The notes: generated by a model not told the origin, from the sequence alone. 64,000 nucleotides of DNA from Symsagittifera roscoffensis (GCF_963678635.1 NC_087066.1:21485996-21549995); one strand, 5' to 3'; counted from the stretch's first letter, positions 1-10,699 are shown. Made by a program: numbers and translations.

Positions 1-69
1 GCTTTTCTCAAGATATTTTTATGTTTTTTGTTTTCAATGTATTCAATTTCAATTTTTTTTTCAATCATT

Positions 70-375
70 TGTACGCCGCCTCCACCGCCCTCTCTTTTGC
101 TTACCCTCTTCCTCTCTTCCATAGTCAATCAGGGAGAGTGCTGATTAACGCGGCATGTGTTGGGTTGGGTATGGGAAACTGAGGGTGGAAAACTGGGAAA
201 ATGAGGGTGGGAAACTGGGGGGCCGGGAGGTAAGCGGGAGACGTTGGGCGGTTGTTCCAGTGGAACCGGGACGCTGAACTGGGGCTGGGGAAAGACGAGT
301 TGAGGGCGGAGCGTTGGCTGGCGGGGGTCATGGGGGGTAGGGTAAGGTTGGTAAACACTGGAACATGGGGACAAA
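70..375. other. G-rich (GC-rich) island at left edge
   Basis: A markedly GC-rich block in AT-rich DNA. The plus strand is G-rich with imperfect repeats of GGTGGGAAACTGGG-like units. The minus strand reads as two overlapping proline/serine-rich open frames (down from 358 and 383) without recognisable domains. It could be the edge of a gene outside the window or a simple-sequence island; composition alone would create such open frames, so I do not call a gene. Confidence 0.4.
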
Positions 376-1119
376 CGTGACAAACAAAAATTGTAAAAAA
401 TGGCTATAATTACAAAACATATCGTAAGAACAATTTAATAAATTTTCTAAATCTTTTCCTATTTTTTTGCTTTTCTTTTAAATTTTTTGAAGTTTTTACA
501 AAATAACTTAAGTTGAGTAAGACTAAGTTTTCACCAATTAGTTTAAGCCTAAATAAGCTATTGTAAGCCTGCACGCTCACTTTATAAGCTCGAAGTTAGA
601 CCAAAAATCAAAATTCAAACCGATTTTTCTCGACACTAGAAAAAATGTTAGAAAATTTGTTAATGTTGTTCAAATGACGACTGAAAAGGTTTTAGTATGA
701 TATATCACTCAACCCGGTGCGATGATTATTTGTGAAAATTTGTGAAAGCAAAAAAAAATTTAAAAAAATACACCCAGATGCAAAGTTCCACCCCAATTTC
801 AAAAGACGGAACAAAAAACAACAAACTAAAACATAGCCAAATACAAAACTCATCTCCATTTTCGAAACAATAGGAATATTAAAAGTCAATTTTAAAACAT
901 TATAATTGGTTTTTTTTTCAAAATTATTGATTATAATGGATTAAAAATTCGTCAGATGGTCTATATTTGGCACGATAATCAATTATCTAGACATCATTAG
1001 GCAATAGGAATCCCTCATAGATGATTTTTACTCATGAAAATTCCTTTTACTAGTGCGGGTAATACGAATATTAACAGCACAAAGTGTTTTAAATTGTTTC
1101 CAACGCCGCAGTACCACAA
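376..1119. other. Non-coding AT-rich DNA, nothing recognised
   Basis: AT-rich sequence with homopolymer runs. I see no credible gene, RNA or repeat boundary here. Confidence 0.5.
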
Positions 1120-1515
1120 CAAGGCTGCCCGTATTAGGGAAAAACCTTAATTAATCCTACTGCCCTTTAACATCGGCGGGAAAAACGTAGAGTTAAACGT
1201 CAAATATAAAGAATTAAAATTTTAACGTGTTCGTAGGAGCCGATTTAATGCATCAATTCGATGTGGAGTATTTTTATTCACCGTTTAATTTTTAATAGAA
1301 CGTAATACATAGCGCAGTAATGTCCCAAACTGGCCAAAATTGTCCAAGTGCAAATCCCCTTTTTTGCGAAAACTATCACAGGGGAAATAAAATTTCAATT
1401 TTGAACGCAGGGTTGTATTTTCAGAATGTATAAAAAAAATATTGGTAAAATAGTTTTGTTTAAAAAAAAACGATTTTTTTAAAGTCACCCCTCGCACAAA
1501 TATTCCGACAGTTGG
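1120..1515 (+). repeat. Dispersed repeat R1, diverged copy
   Basis: Shares with the other R1 copies the left-end signature (GCCCGTATTAGG here, GCTCGTATCAGG elsewhere), the middle block TGTCCCAAACTGGCCAAAAT with the following TATCACAGGGGAAA, and the right-end block CACCCCTCGCACAAATATTCC. It is among the most diverged copies. R1 has no coding capacity. Confidence 0.55.
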
Positions 1516-1564
1516 TTATATATTCGGCACAATCACCAATGATTACTCGAGTCTGCATCTAGAA

Positions 1565-3313
1565 TTAATGACACTTTTTCTTGACAGTTTCTATTTTCTT
1601 TCGCAAATTGAATAATGGCGTGAAGAATCGCCTCGAGCCAAAGTTAGTAAGCTTGTTATATGCAATTTTGACAAAACCCGTTCTATAACCTTGCCAAGCA
1701 CTCATGTACACGCGTGTTTTGCGAGGTTGTGACCAATTTTCTTGCTTGCAAAAATCCATAGACCATTTATTATGTTCTTCTGATTTCCAGAGAAATGAAA
1801 TTGATTTCGACGGGATGATATAATGACAGTCAATTACGTAATAAGAGTAAAGAGTCATTGCAGGTATTGTATTATATAACATTGCATCTAGTGAAGATGT
1901 GGCATCTGTCGCAAATTGGTTGCTCACGCTTTTCATTTCCAGCGTGAACATTAAAACATTAGACGTAAAAGTTCCAATTGCTATCTCCGAATCCACCATC
2001 ATCTTAAGATCTTGAAGGATCTGCATTGCTGAAAGTTTGCTAAACCTGAAAGAAGAGAAATTGCTATCGCTGAAAGTTTTTTGAGAGAGAGTTGAAATTT
2101 GCAAATCCCTGGAACCCTCGCGTTCTGAGGAATGTTTGAAATCAACAGCATTGTGATACGAATCCGTTGCTACCCAGCAACGAGCCATCTTTTTGCAGCT
2201 TTCGGTTTTGGCCCCTTTAAGCTCACAAATCTTTTCGAGGTACCGCAAATAGTCAGAAGCTGGGAAAATTCTAGCTTCTGTATTTTTATCGGTGCTTCGA
2301 ACATGCACGGCGGCAAAACTGTTCTCCAGATTGTTTGATTTTTTCAGTTCCATAACCGAATTCTCGATAAATTTCGAAAAACCGAGCCCATGTTTCATTA
2401 TAACGCCTGAATACCATGCAGAAAGGTCTTCCACGCAGTATTCAAGGCTATTTTTGATTCGCAGCGGTACTCGAGGAACCGAACAGTGTTTGAATATCTG
2501 CGGGCTGCCATCTATTTGATATGAAAACTTTGGAACTCTTTTGGCTTGAGGACAAGTTTCCATCGCGGATCTGAAGTAAAGCCTCAAGTTTCCTGGGTCG
2601 TATTGAAAATAAGTGTCGTTAATTAGACAGGGTTTGCCAGTCATTATAGCTGTGGCGAAGCAGTGTGACATTCTGTGAAGTAAGCTCCCAATTCCCAAAT
2701 CTCTGCCGTTAAACTCGTCATGGTAATACAGAACTTCTGTCGCTTTCCGACATATTTGACCCTGTTGGGTTTCAAATATGAGTTTGGCGATATTTTCCTC
2801 CTCACTCGTCATATTTTTCCTACAATTCTTGTGGTAATTTTCGGTTCTTGTCAAATAATCTTTTTTCAATATTTCAAACCAATTTCCTATTTTGTTCAGA
2901 TAAACATTGAGCTCCGCTTCGGGATTGAAATTAAAATCACCATTCCGAAAACTGCTGAAAAGGGTAAAAAATTGGGCAGCCGCGCCCTTAGAAACAAACG
3001 ATATGTTCACAATCCGTTCTTTCGCAAACTGAAGAGCTGAATCGATGTAGGAGACTCTAGTTTTTAGTTCTTGTGGTGTTGCGGCGACATAAGCAATGCT
3101 TTGCTCCACCTTCCGCAGAACATTGAATTCTTCGAACTGTTTTTCTAAGGATGAGTCAGTTTTTTCGACTTCTAAGGAACGATTCGCTCCAATTTTTGTT
3201 AAAAAGTTTAACACTTTATGGTTTCTTTCATCGGAAGTCTGTATGTTTTTTAAATAGAAACTTAATAAACAAAAAACAATTATGAATATTAAATGCTTTA
3301 TTGAGATCTGCAT
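1565..3313 (-). CDS. FUT8-like alpha-1,6-fucosyltransferase (GT23), intronless paralogue 1
   Basis: Likely a Golgi type II membrane glycosyltransferase of the FUT8/NodZ family (GT23), which moves fucose from GDP-fucose to a glycan. The first ATG of the open frame is at 3313; codons above it start from TTG. It gives a 582-residue protein with a short tail and a hydrophobic anchor (about residues 7-22, KHLIFIIVFCLLSFYL), then a coiled, charged stem. The catalytic part shows a gly-rich entry with LLHRMSHCFATAI, the donor-loop motif AAVHVRSTDK, CWVATDSYHN, and GTFTSNVLM before DAMLYNTIP. The C-terminal RRFFTPLFNLRKKIETV resembles the SH3-like end of FUT8. Human FUT8 has two adjacent arginines at the donor motif; here the second is serine. 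The closest relative in the window is at 12960-11197. No intron is needed, which is unusual for an animal gene of this length and may point to retrocopy origin. Confidence 0.8.
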   Translation of the reverse strand: MQISIKHLIFIIVFCLLSFYLKNIQTSDERNHKVLNFLTKIGANRSLEVEKTDSSLEKQFEEFNVLRKVEQSIAYVAATPQELKTRVSYIDSALQFAKERIVNISFVSKGAAAQFFTLFSSFRNGDFNFNPEAELNVYLNKIGNWFEILKKDYLTRTENYHKNCRKNMTSEEENIAKLIFETQQGQICRKATEVLYYHDEFNGRDLGIGSLLHRMSHCFATAIMTGKPCLINDTYFQYDPGNLRLYFRSAMETCPQAKRVPKFSYQIDGSPQIFKHCSVPRVPLRIKNSLEYCVEDLSAWYSGVIMKHGLGFSKFIENSVMELKKSNNLENSFAAVHVRSTDKNTEARIFPASDYLRYLEKICELKGAKTESCKKMARCWVATDSYHNAVDFKHSSEREGSRDLQISTLSQKTFSDSNFSSFRFSKLSAMQILQDLKMMVDSEIAIGTFTSNVLMFTLEMKSVSNQFATDATSSLDAMLYNTIPAMTLYSYYVIDCHYIIPSKSISFLWKSEEHNKWSMDFCKQENWSQPRKTRVYMSAWQGYRTGFVKIAYNKLTNFGSRRFFTPLFNLRKKIETVKKKCH

Positions 3314-3597
3314 TGCCGAAAATAAAACTATTGAAAAAACGCTCAAATCTGATTGCGTGATGCAACACTTGCAATGTTGAAAGAAAACACAATTGACGGG
3401 TCACAGAATCATAAATATGAAACAAAATTTTGGTACAATGGAAAACTTAACAATAGAACTCATATAAAGAAAATTACAATAGATTAAATTCAACTGTTTT
3501 ATGAAGCTCATCGTTTTTGTTAGCATCAAGTTTGCTAGCCGGCAATGAGTTTTTTTGTAGATAAAAATAGTTCAATTCAAATTTCACTACAGGGAAC

Positions 3598-3660
3598 TCT
3601 GCTCGTCTTAGTATCAGGAAGGAGCCCACCGGAATACTCTGAATGCCCCTTCAACTTATA
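3598..3660 (+). repeat. R1 left-end fragment
   Basis: A short stretch containing CTGCTCGT, GTATCAGG, GGAGCCC and CTGAATG in the order of the R1 left end, with small insertions. It abuts the truncated end of the Ty3 fragment that follows. Confidence 0.45.
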
Positions 3661-3689
3661 TCTGATGCAATTTTTGGAAAAAAAAAAGA

Positions 3690-4202
3690 TAAAAATTTGA
3701 AAAAAAAAGTTCTAATGCTCCAAAATTGCATCGGGCCGCTAGCCCGCTTAAAACAGAATGCAATTGCTCGAGACTTTCGTTGATCTGCTGTTTCCGAGCG
3801 AGAAGTTGAACTGTTTTATAGGTCTCATTACTTTCCTTTTAAATTCCGTCTCAATCGCGTCTAACATCCTCGGGTAACGAATTGTTGAAAGGTCCAATTG
3901 CAGTCATCTCTTACGCAGTTCGTCCTCAGCAAGACACAACTACAAGTTTGATATTAAAGTTTGTTCGCAATCCAACCAGTTTTTCCCGTCCACATCCGGC
4001 GGCAAAGCAGTAATCTGGATTTCTGTCAGCGTGACCGCGAAAGAGAGGTTCTTCGGGTTTATCGAGTGCTTCGCTACCATCCCCCACTGGAATATGTTCA
4101 GCCAAAACTCTCATAGCATTGGCGGGTCGTTCCATTTCGTTGGTCAGAATCCAGTTATACCAAGTGGGTTTTTCCCACCACTTGTAACTCCTGGCTGCGC
4201 CA
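3690..4202 (-). pseudogene. Ty3-type gag fragment with PBS
   Basis: Reading the minus strand across two or three frames recovers a gag polyprotein fragment. Landmarks are GMVAKHSINPKN, ITALPPDVDGKNWL, EQTLIS and SLEQLHSVLSGLAARCNFGAL. These align in order with the gag of the 43.3-49.3 kb element (GMVAKRSLSPKN, IAALPADVDGKNRL, EQTLVS, ILSGLAARCFFGAL). A primer-binding-site-like TGGCGCAGCC occupies 4202-4193 at the LTR edge. Stops and frameshifts make it non-functional. It is truncated near 3690, so protease and polymerase are missing. Confidence 0.75.
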
Positions 4203-4417
4203 TGTTAAAACGCTTGCTTGTTCAATAAGTAAACTCCGACAATAAGTGTAACCTAATCTTACAAAATTAAATCCAAGAGCGATGATAGAGGTCAATCAAA
4301 GGTGACAGACAGCACCGAAGGCCAAGACCTGTCAGGAGCTAATTAGCACCACAAATGACAGCTGATTGATAGTTAGAACTAGAAAACTCCCATGAACTGA
4401 ATTAGCACCATATGACA
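4203..4417 (-). repeat. 5' LTR of the truncated Ty3 fragment
   Basis: On the minus strand the block starts TGTCATATGGTGCTAATTCA, carries TTCTAGTTCT, TTGGCCTTCGG and TGACCTCT in the same order as the LTRs at 43323-43543 and 49113-49328, and ends just before the TGGCGCAGCC primer site. Its length (about 215 bp) matches those LTRs (216-221 bp). It is clearly diverged from them. Confidence 0.7.
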
Positions 4418-5147
4418 GACTCGTGGCGTAAATTGTTGTCAAGTTGCTTATAAATAAGAAAAGATTTTTTTTCTGAAAAAACTAACCAACCACTAATATT
4501 CTGGTTTGGTATGAAAACCTCAGCATGCTTTTTTTATTTCTTGAGAAAATACTTCTTGTACAATTCCATAGACGTCAAAATTTGTCTGAAAACAGCATCA
4601 TGACTCACATTTTTCTATTACTGAACTAGTATGGCAAGCATTCTTCTTCCACTAGAAAAATTGTGTGACTAGCATTTTTTCTATAAATTGAATTGTATGA
4701 CAAGCATTTTCTCACAGACTGAAATAAGATTTTGTGTGTTTTGCTTTATACTTTTTTGTGTTTTGCCCTGAAACACAAAAAAAAAATTTTCTCAGATGAA
4801 AAACGCATTGGGCTAAATAACGTAAAAGTTCCAGATCAAATTATCTACTATGATATGATGCGCAAGTAAAATATAGTAATTTATTTCAAAAAACTGCCTT
4901 TTTTGTATATGGCAATAAGGCCTTTAGTTTGAAAAAAGCAGTAGTTGAATGCGGAAACTAATTTGGCATATTTAGTATTAGATGTCTTTATGTAAAATCG
5001 ATTAAAAAATTTTTAAAAAACTTTCTTTTCTGTAATAAGACTGGATCTGGACAACGTGATAGGCAAAAAAAATTCGAAAAAATGTCGCCTTTCTAAAAAA
5101 GTAGATGAGCGTTTTGTATATAAAAACGCTGATGATACAGTTCAAAT
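4418..5147. other. Non-coding DNA, nothing recognised
   Basis: AT-rich sequence without an open frame of note, RNA gene or bounded repeat that I can recognise. Confidence 0.5.
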
Positions 5148-5570
5148 AAAGACAAGACTGCTCGTATCAGGGCGGAGCCCTGAATGTTCCGACTGCCTTT
5201 TACGGTTTATGGAGCAGTATTAACATACAAAAATTAAATGCAATAAAATAAAATGAAAAAAAATCTAAAATTTGAATTTTTTTAAATGAAATCATCCCCC
5301 CACACGCCATATAAAAGTACAAAAGAATAGAATTCGCTCATTGTAATAAATATATTATCGTGATTTAGCTTCTTTCAACCAATTTAGAACAATTTTTAAG
5401 ACGGATTAAATCTCTGCTTACGCGTTAATAGCGCGAAATAAATCGCGCGTTAATTGTCCCAAATTGGCCAAAATGGCAATCTTTAAACCCCCATAACTTT
5501 ACGAAAAAAGATCACAGGCGAAATATTTTTTAAAATTTAAGCTCAGGAATGGGGGGGAGGGTTCTATACT
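5148..5570 (+). repeat. Dispersed repeat R1, copy 2
   Basis: A good R1 copy: left end GACTGCTCGTATCAGG and GAATGTTCCGACTGCC, then CACACGCCATATAAAA, then a block with GCGTTAATAGCGCGAAATAA and CGCGCGTTAA, the shared CCAAATTGGCCAAAATGG, and GATCACAGGCGAAATA. The right-end AGTCGGAACA block is missing, so it is 3' truncated. Confidence 0.7.
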
Positions 5571-6329
5571 TGATACTAGCGTTTTATTGCGTTCCCTGAA
5601 TACAGATAGCAAAACAAAATTCAAAAAGAGCCTTTGAATGTTTTCTGTGTAAATTAACCATTTTCCGGGGGATTGAGAAATTAGATGATAAGCAAATTAG
5701 ACGGAGGTAATCAAAAGAAAATTAGACGATTTTGCAAAACTGCAGTTGCGAGAAAATAGACAAAAATGAGAGAGATTAAAATTTTTTGCAGACAAATTGC
5801 GTGAGAAAATCAAAATATTTTGCAGACAACAGTTAAATTTCGGTGGCCAAAAACTTTACGAGTCAATCATGTATAGTTTATTCAATTCAAAATTCTCCTC
5901 TAATATTCGGATTTGATATTTTATGTTCATTTAAACTAATTGTTTTGATAGGTATTGACAATTTATGTTCTTTTGTATTTGTGAAACTTGGCTCCTACGA
6001 AAAAATGTTGTTGGCCCTTTCTTTTTCATAGCTTTTTCGTCTAAAATACCAGATCTCTAAAAAAAATTTTACGTCTAATTTCGTTTTTGTAGCATCTGTC
6101 TAATTTGTTTATCGTCTAATTTCCTATGCCCCAATTTTTCCATATTTTGGGGAAAAATTAATTGGCCAATAGTTGAACGGACTCGAATAAACCAAAAATG
6201 ACAAATGCTATTTAACAAAAATGAGCTATAAAGTTCTGAAACCCAAATTTTCAAACCTCTGGCAACAGCACAAACCCATGAAAATCTAATTTCTCATCTC
6301 AAACGACGTCATTTGAAGCATATAAACCA
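5571..6329. other. Non-coding DNA, nothing recognised
   Basis: AT-rich; several GTCTAATTT / ATTAGACG-type short words recur between 5680 and 6125, but I see no element boundary or gene. Confidence 0.4.
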
Positions 6330-6331
6330 AC

Positions 6332-7232
6332 AAGACTGCTCGTATCAGGACGAAGCTCTGAATGTTCCGACTGCTTTTAAGGTTTTATGGAGCAGTAATA
6401 ACATTAAAAAATTAAATGTAATAAAATGAAATGAAATTTTTTTTCTTTTTAAATTTGGAATTTTTTATGCAAATCATCCCCCACACGCCATATAAAACAA
6501 AAGAAGATAGATTTATCCCCTTGTAACAAATCAATTATGGCAAATAAGCTTCTTTCAACCAATTTGGAACTATTTTAAGATGGATTAACGGGGGCTATTC
6601 TCATGCGCGAAGGACCGAATGGGCGAAAAAAGTTGTAGGCCAAGGACCGAAGACAAAATTAGCCGAAGTCAATTTTTAAACAGAAACAATTACCATTCAG
6701 TTAAAATGAATTAGATGAAGCAAAATTTTGCTACTTTTTTAACGAAACCCTTGAAATGTAAAATTGTCCCACTTTTGCGGCATTCAATGAAAAATTTGAA
6801 GATTTTGCATTATTCTGCCGTTTTTAGATTCGGCCAATATCAATACTCCAGTCCCTGGAAATATTTAATTTCTTTCCAAATTTTAGATTACTGAACTCTG
6901 ATTGGCTGATTTTTGTTTTCGCGCATTCGGTCATTCGCGCATGAGGGATTTCATCGGATTAACTCTCCGCTTACGCGTTAATAGCGCGAAATATATCGCG
7001 CGTTAATTGTCCCAAATTGGCCAAAATGGCAATCTTTACACCCCCATAACTTTACAAAAAATGATCACATGTGAAATATCTTTTCAAATTTGAGCTCAGG
7101 ACAACAATGCTTTTTTAATGATATAAAAAAGTTTCGTCAAAAATGGCTAGTTAAAAGGCGAAATTTGTCTGAAGAAAAAAACCACCCCGAGCACAAACAT
7201 TCCGTTACTTTTGCATCGAAAGTCGGAACAAT
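6332..7232 (+). repeat. Dispersed repeat R1, copy 3, split by a MITE
   Basis: The most complete R1 copy. Left part 6332-6589 (CTGCTCGTATCAGGACG, GTTCCGACTG, CACACGCCATATAAAA). Right part 6956-7232 (CTTACGCGTTAATAGCGCGA, TCGCGCGTTAATTGTCCCAA, CACCCCGAGCACAAACATTCC, AAAGTCGGAACAATAAA). The two parts are interrupted by a 366-bp element with its own 8-bp target duplication. TGTTCCGACT occurs near the left end and its reverse complement near the right end, which suggests an inverted-repeat transposon origin for R1. Confidence 0.75.
6590..6955. mobile_element. MITE nested in R1, 8-bp TSD GGATTAAC
   Basis: Flanked on both sides by GGATTAAC (6582-6589 and 6956-6963). Other R1 copies have a single GGATTAA at this place. 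The ends form an imperfect inverted repeat of about 35 bp: CTCATGCGCGAAGGACCGAA on the left, and the reverse complement of TTCGGTCATTCGCGCATGAG on the right. The interior has no coding capacity. An 8-bp duplication fits a hAT-like transposase supplied in trans; the superfamily is inference. Confidence 0.8.
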
Positions 7233-7850
7233 AAAACATAAACGGCAACCATACATGAACCGGAAATAATTACGCTAAATGATTTTCCTCAAGCAAAAAG
7301 TACAAAAAACACAGAAATTTACAAAAAGATTTTATTAATTGCAGGAAACGTTGTTTAAATTAACGAACAGTCCACAATGGGGAAAGTTATTTGAATTTAT
7401 TAAACAAAAAAGAAGTTATTAAACTATTAGAAGTTATTAAACAAAAAAGCAACCCAATGTTTAATTTTTTTGGAAAAAGTGGAAACTGTTTTCGATTTGC
7501 AAAAAGTGCAGCTTCTGACCCTGCAAATATTTCCAGTCATGAACCCGGACCTTTGTCTGTCTCAGTAGCTGGAACTTATTAACAGGAAAATAATTAAATT
7601 CGCCGAATAAAATACCCTTGGTTATTGCAAAAGTAGAGAGTTGCTTTAAACGTTGATCATTATTTTGTTCAAAAGTTGAGAAGAAATTGCAATGAAACAG
7701 AATCAAATATTGCAAATTGGACCTGATAACTTAACTAATCGAGAATAATAATGATATTCTAATTATAACAAAAGTTTCTTAAATAAAACTAAAAAGCAAC
7801 ATTGTTGAAAAAAAAATTGACTTACAATATGAAAGAAAAAAATTGTCCAA
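7233..7850. other. Non-coding DNA with a short direct repeat
   Basis: No gene seen. At about 7398-7450 the words TTATTAAACAAAAAAG and GAAGTTATTAAAC repeat in tandem, giving the small open frame there a repetitive, non-protein-like composition. Confidence 0.45.
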
Positions 7851-7851
7851 T

Positions 7852-7960
7852 AAATTCTTTAGAAGAGTGAACTTTTTGTTTAGAAGAGTGAAAGTTTTTG
7901 TTTTTGTTTCATTCTTTAGAAGATTGAAAAATTTTAGAAGAGTGAAAGTTTTTGGCCATT
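7852..7960. repeat. Short minisatellite (TTAGAAGAGTGAAAGTTTTTG units)
   Basis: At least four imperfect copies of a unit built on TTTAGAAGAGTGAA(AG)TTTTT lie in about 110 bp, directly before a tRNA-like repeat. Confidence 0.6.
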
Positions 7961-7965
7961 GGCCA

Positions 7966-8035
7966 TTGGCCAGACTCGAACCCTGACTTTTGTCCTTCTT
8001 TTCCGTTTTTTTTTGCGCCAGGTAAGCTACGTTAG
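7966..8035 (-). repeat. tRNA-derived SINE-like copy
   Basis: On the minus strand, TGGCGC followed about 40 nt later by a box-B-like GGGTTCGAGTCTGG. The layout TGGCG...GACAAAAG...GGTTCGA matches the copies at 55.8, 56.4, 59.7 and 61.1 kb. A poly-A run replaces part of the D-arm region, so it cannot be a working tRNA. Confidence 0.5.
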
Positions 8036-8408
8036 GAGCTGCAACTTGATAGGCTAAAAAGTAAGTTGATGATTTTGTCACCAAAGTTGTTGAAAGGAAA
8101 AAAAAACTATTTCCCGGCTGCATGCCTTTGTTTATTGCAAGGGTAAAGAAGTTCTGTAAGACCTAACACTGAACTAAATTTTGCAATTTTTAAAATTCTC
8201 ATGATAAAATAATGTTCTTTTGTTCTTCGTAAATTTATACCAAATAGATCTTTCAAATAATTCGAAATCTTATGAGGTGTTTATTTTGGATGGTTCAAAA
8301 AACTCTAAATGTCAAGGAATGAGTATTAAGCCCAAGAGTCGATTCATTATGTATCTTCAGAGAAAAAAAATCTGAATGTGCGTCCATATTGCAGACACAC
8401 CTAAATTT

Positions 8409-8848
8409 CAGGGCGGATTTAGGGGGGAGGGGAGGGGGCGCACGCCCCCCCCCCCCCCTCAGGGATTCGACCCCCTGCCGACCCAAAGGGTCCCCCTTTG
8501 ATTGATACTTTTTCAGAAATCCAATTTTGGCCGACCGACCCTAAAATTTTTCTAAATTTTTCTAAATTTTTCCAATATATACTAACTTTGAGGGGGAGCG
8601 CGCGCCAAAAAAAACGCGATTTTTTTGTCAAAATTTTTCAAAAAGTGCCCAAAAACGCCTTTTTTGACTGTTTTTTTTTCAAAAATTCGCCTGCGGTGCA
8701 GAAAATTTAGCCAAAATAGGGGCAAAACAGTGCTTTGGGAGAGCTCGAAAAATCAATTTGGTCGACCTAAAAAAAAGGGTCGTCAAAATTTTGGAAAATT
8801 TTTTGAAAATCCGCCCCCCCCCTCGAGAAAATCCTAGATCCGCCCCTG
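8409..8848. mobile_element. hAT-like MITE, 8-bp TSD CTAAATTT
   Basis: A 440-bp element flanked by perfect CTAAATTT duplications (8401-8408 and 8849-8856). The left end begins CAGGGCGGATTTAG and the right end finishes CTAGATCCGCCCCTG, an inverted repeat of hAT type. Internal G and C runs lie next to both ends. No transposase. A degraded relative is at 49.88-50.2 kb. Confidence 0.85.
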
Positions 8849-8856
8849 CTAAATTT

Positions 8857-9597
8857 CATGTTTCCTGTGATTCCAATCAGTTTTTGATCAGTTATTGCAA
8901 TAGGGGGAAATAGTTAACAAGGTACAAAATTTCTATACGCTTACCTGTTCACTTCTTTCTTTATAGGGGGGGGGGGGGGTTGGATTTTCGTTACAAGGTA
9001 CCATAGGGGGGGGGGGGGGATAGTTAACAAGATCTGTTTTTGGAATATGAGAAGTTCGTATTTTAGAGTAAACATTTATCCTTGCATCCCCGAAGCAACT
9101 TTTTCATAAATTGAATTAGTTTATGTTTATAAGAATATCAAGTTTCGAGCACTAATTTGGCTCACTTGCCCTATACGCAAGCCCTTGAAATGTCAAACTT
9201 CCAGAATTTCAAGCCGGACAAAACCTGTATATTTTACAAACCTGAAAACTTTTTTTTAAAAAAAAATTGTTTGTCAGACCTGTGGTTCAGACTATAACTT
9301 TATACTGGCCTAATCTCTGTTGCTTTGAACGGTCTTCAATTAGTATGAAAATTTTTAAGTTAGAAATTTCCGAGCTACAACCCATTCAGTTATGTTTAAA
9401 ACCGCTGGCAAAGTATTCGAGCAAATTTTAATGCGAAATGACTAATCTTCAAATAAAAAATTATACAAGGCTGTATCAGGACAATGAAAAAAAAAGAAAC
9501 ATCAATTTTAAAAAAATTATTTTTTGATAATCATCCTTAACACGCTACTTAAGCTAAAAAATGATATATTAAATATATAGTAACACATAAATGGAAC
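8857..9597. other. Non-coding DNA with paired poly-G tracts
   Basis: Two runs of about 14 G (near 8967-8980 and 9007-9019) are each next to variants of TAGTTAACAAGGTAC, which also occurs near 8912. The remainder is unremarkable AT-rich DNA. Confidence 0.5.
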
Positions 9598-10220
9598 GAG
9601 ACTGCTCGTATCAGGGCACGCACCGAATGTTCCCACAGCCAATTAGCTGGTCTCGAACGATTTTTGATGAAATTTATGCATGAAATATTGGCAAACTATA
9701 ACTTTTACGCTGATAATATCAAATTTTGAGTGTTAGAAAATTGAGTCGTATATGACATTAAAAAACCAAATAGCCTGTTTCAATTCAATTTGGAAAAATT
9801 TTGTTGTGAATGATAATTTTCCACAATGAAAAAAACTGCGTTGATTTTCAGCCAAAATATAAACGAGTAATGCTACACTCGCTTCAGCTTGAGCGCAAAG
9901 GCAAAATAGTGGTTTACGCCGTACACCACGTATATACAAGGAACGAGCCCCAAGTTAACAAGAAAGTAAAAAAACTCATAAAAAATTGCCCCAGGCAAAT
10001 ATATTCCTCATTTTTTCGAAAGTCGGAACAATAAAAAGCATGCCTCAATTCCATTTGGAATTGTTTTTACGATGGATTGAGCCGCGGCTTGCGCCATATT
10101 AGCAGGAAAAATATTGAGCGTTAATCGTTCTAGTTTGGCCAAATTGGCTATCTTTAAAACCCACAGTTTTAAGAAAAAAGATCACAGGGGAAACCTTTTG
10201 ATACGAAAATTACGCAATAT
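9598..10220 (+). repeat. R1 copy 4, rearranged
   Basis: Starts GACTGCTCGTATCAGGGC, with GAATGTTCC. A right-end block (ATATTCCTC ... AAAGTCGGAACAATAAA) appears at about 9998-10035, followed by a second R1 middle block (GATGGATTGAG, GTTTGGCCAAATTGGC, GATCACAGGGGAAA). This is a compound of two overlapping copies. Confidence 0.6.
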
Positions 10221-10221
10221 T

Positions 10222-10690
10222 TGTGTTCGGGGTGGGTTTTTTTTCTTCAGGCAAATTTCGACTTTTTAACTAGCCATTTTTCAAAATTTTTTTAAATATC
10301 ATTCAAAAGGTATTGTTGTCCTGAGCTTAAATTTGAAAAGATAATATTTCATTTGTGATCATTTTTCATTAGGTTATGGGGGTTTAAATATTGAAGTTTT
10401 CGCCATATTGGGACAATTAACGCGCGATATATTTCGCGCTGTTAACGCGTAAGCGGAGATTTAATCCGTCTTAGAAATAATTCCAAATGGGTTGAAGGAA
10501 GCTTATTTGCCGTAAATTTTTTGTTACTAGAAGCGAAATTTACCACTTTGTTCTTTATATAGTGTGTGTGGGGGGGGGGGGGGGAGGGTGATTTTCTTAA
10601 AATACTTCACATTTTTTTACAAAATTTTTTTCATTTCATTTTCTTTTTTTTCATATAATTTTTTCATGTTATTACATCTTCATAGACCTC
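10222..10690 (-). repeat. R1 copy 5, inverted, nested in copy 4
   Basis: The minus strand reads the R1 right half: GGGGTTTAAA / TTGGGACAATTAACGCGCGA / TTAACGCGTAAGCGGAGA in reverse order relative to neighbouring copies. A run of about 16 G follows GTGTGTG near 10561-10583, and the R1 motif CACAC precedes the ATAT-rich block. It splits copy 4 from its tail. Confidence 0.65.
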
Positions 10691-10699
10691 TAGTTCCGC

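Noticed and set aside
125-383. Proline-rich gene at the left edge (minus strand)
   Set aside because: Two overlapping frames are open at once, which is what C-rich composition produces; no domain or start context supports a gene.
7779-8123. 114-residue minus-strand gene
   Set aside because: The frame runs through a minisatellite and a tRNA-like repeat, producing repeated FTLL...K words without protein-like character.
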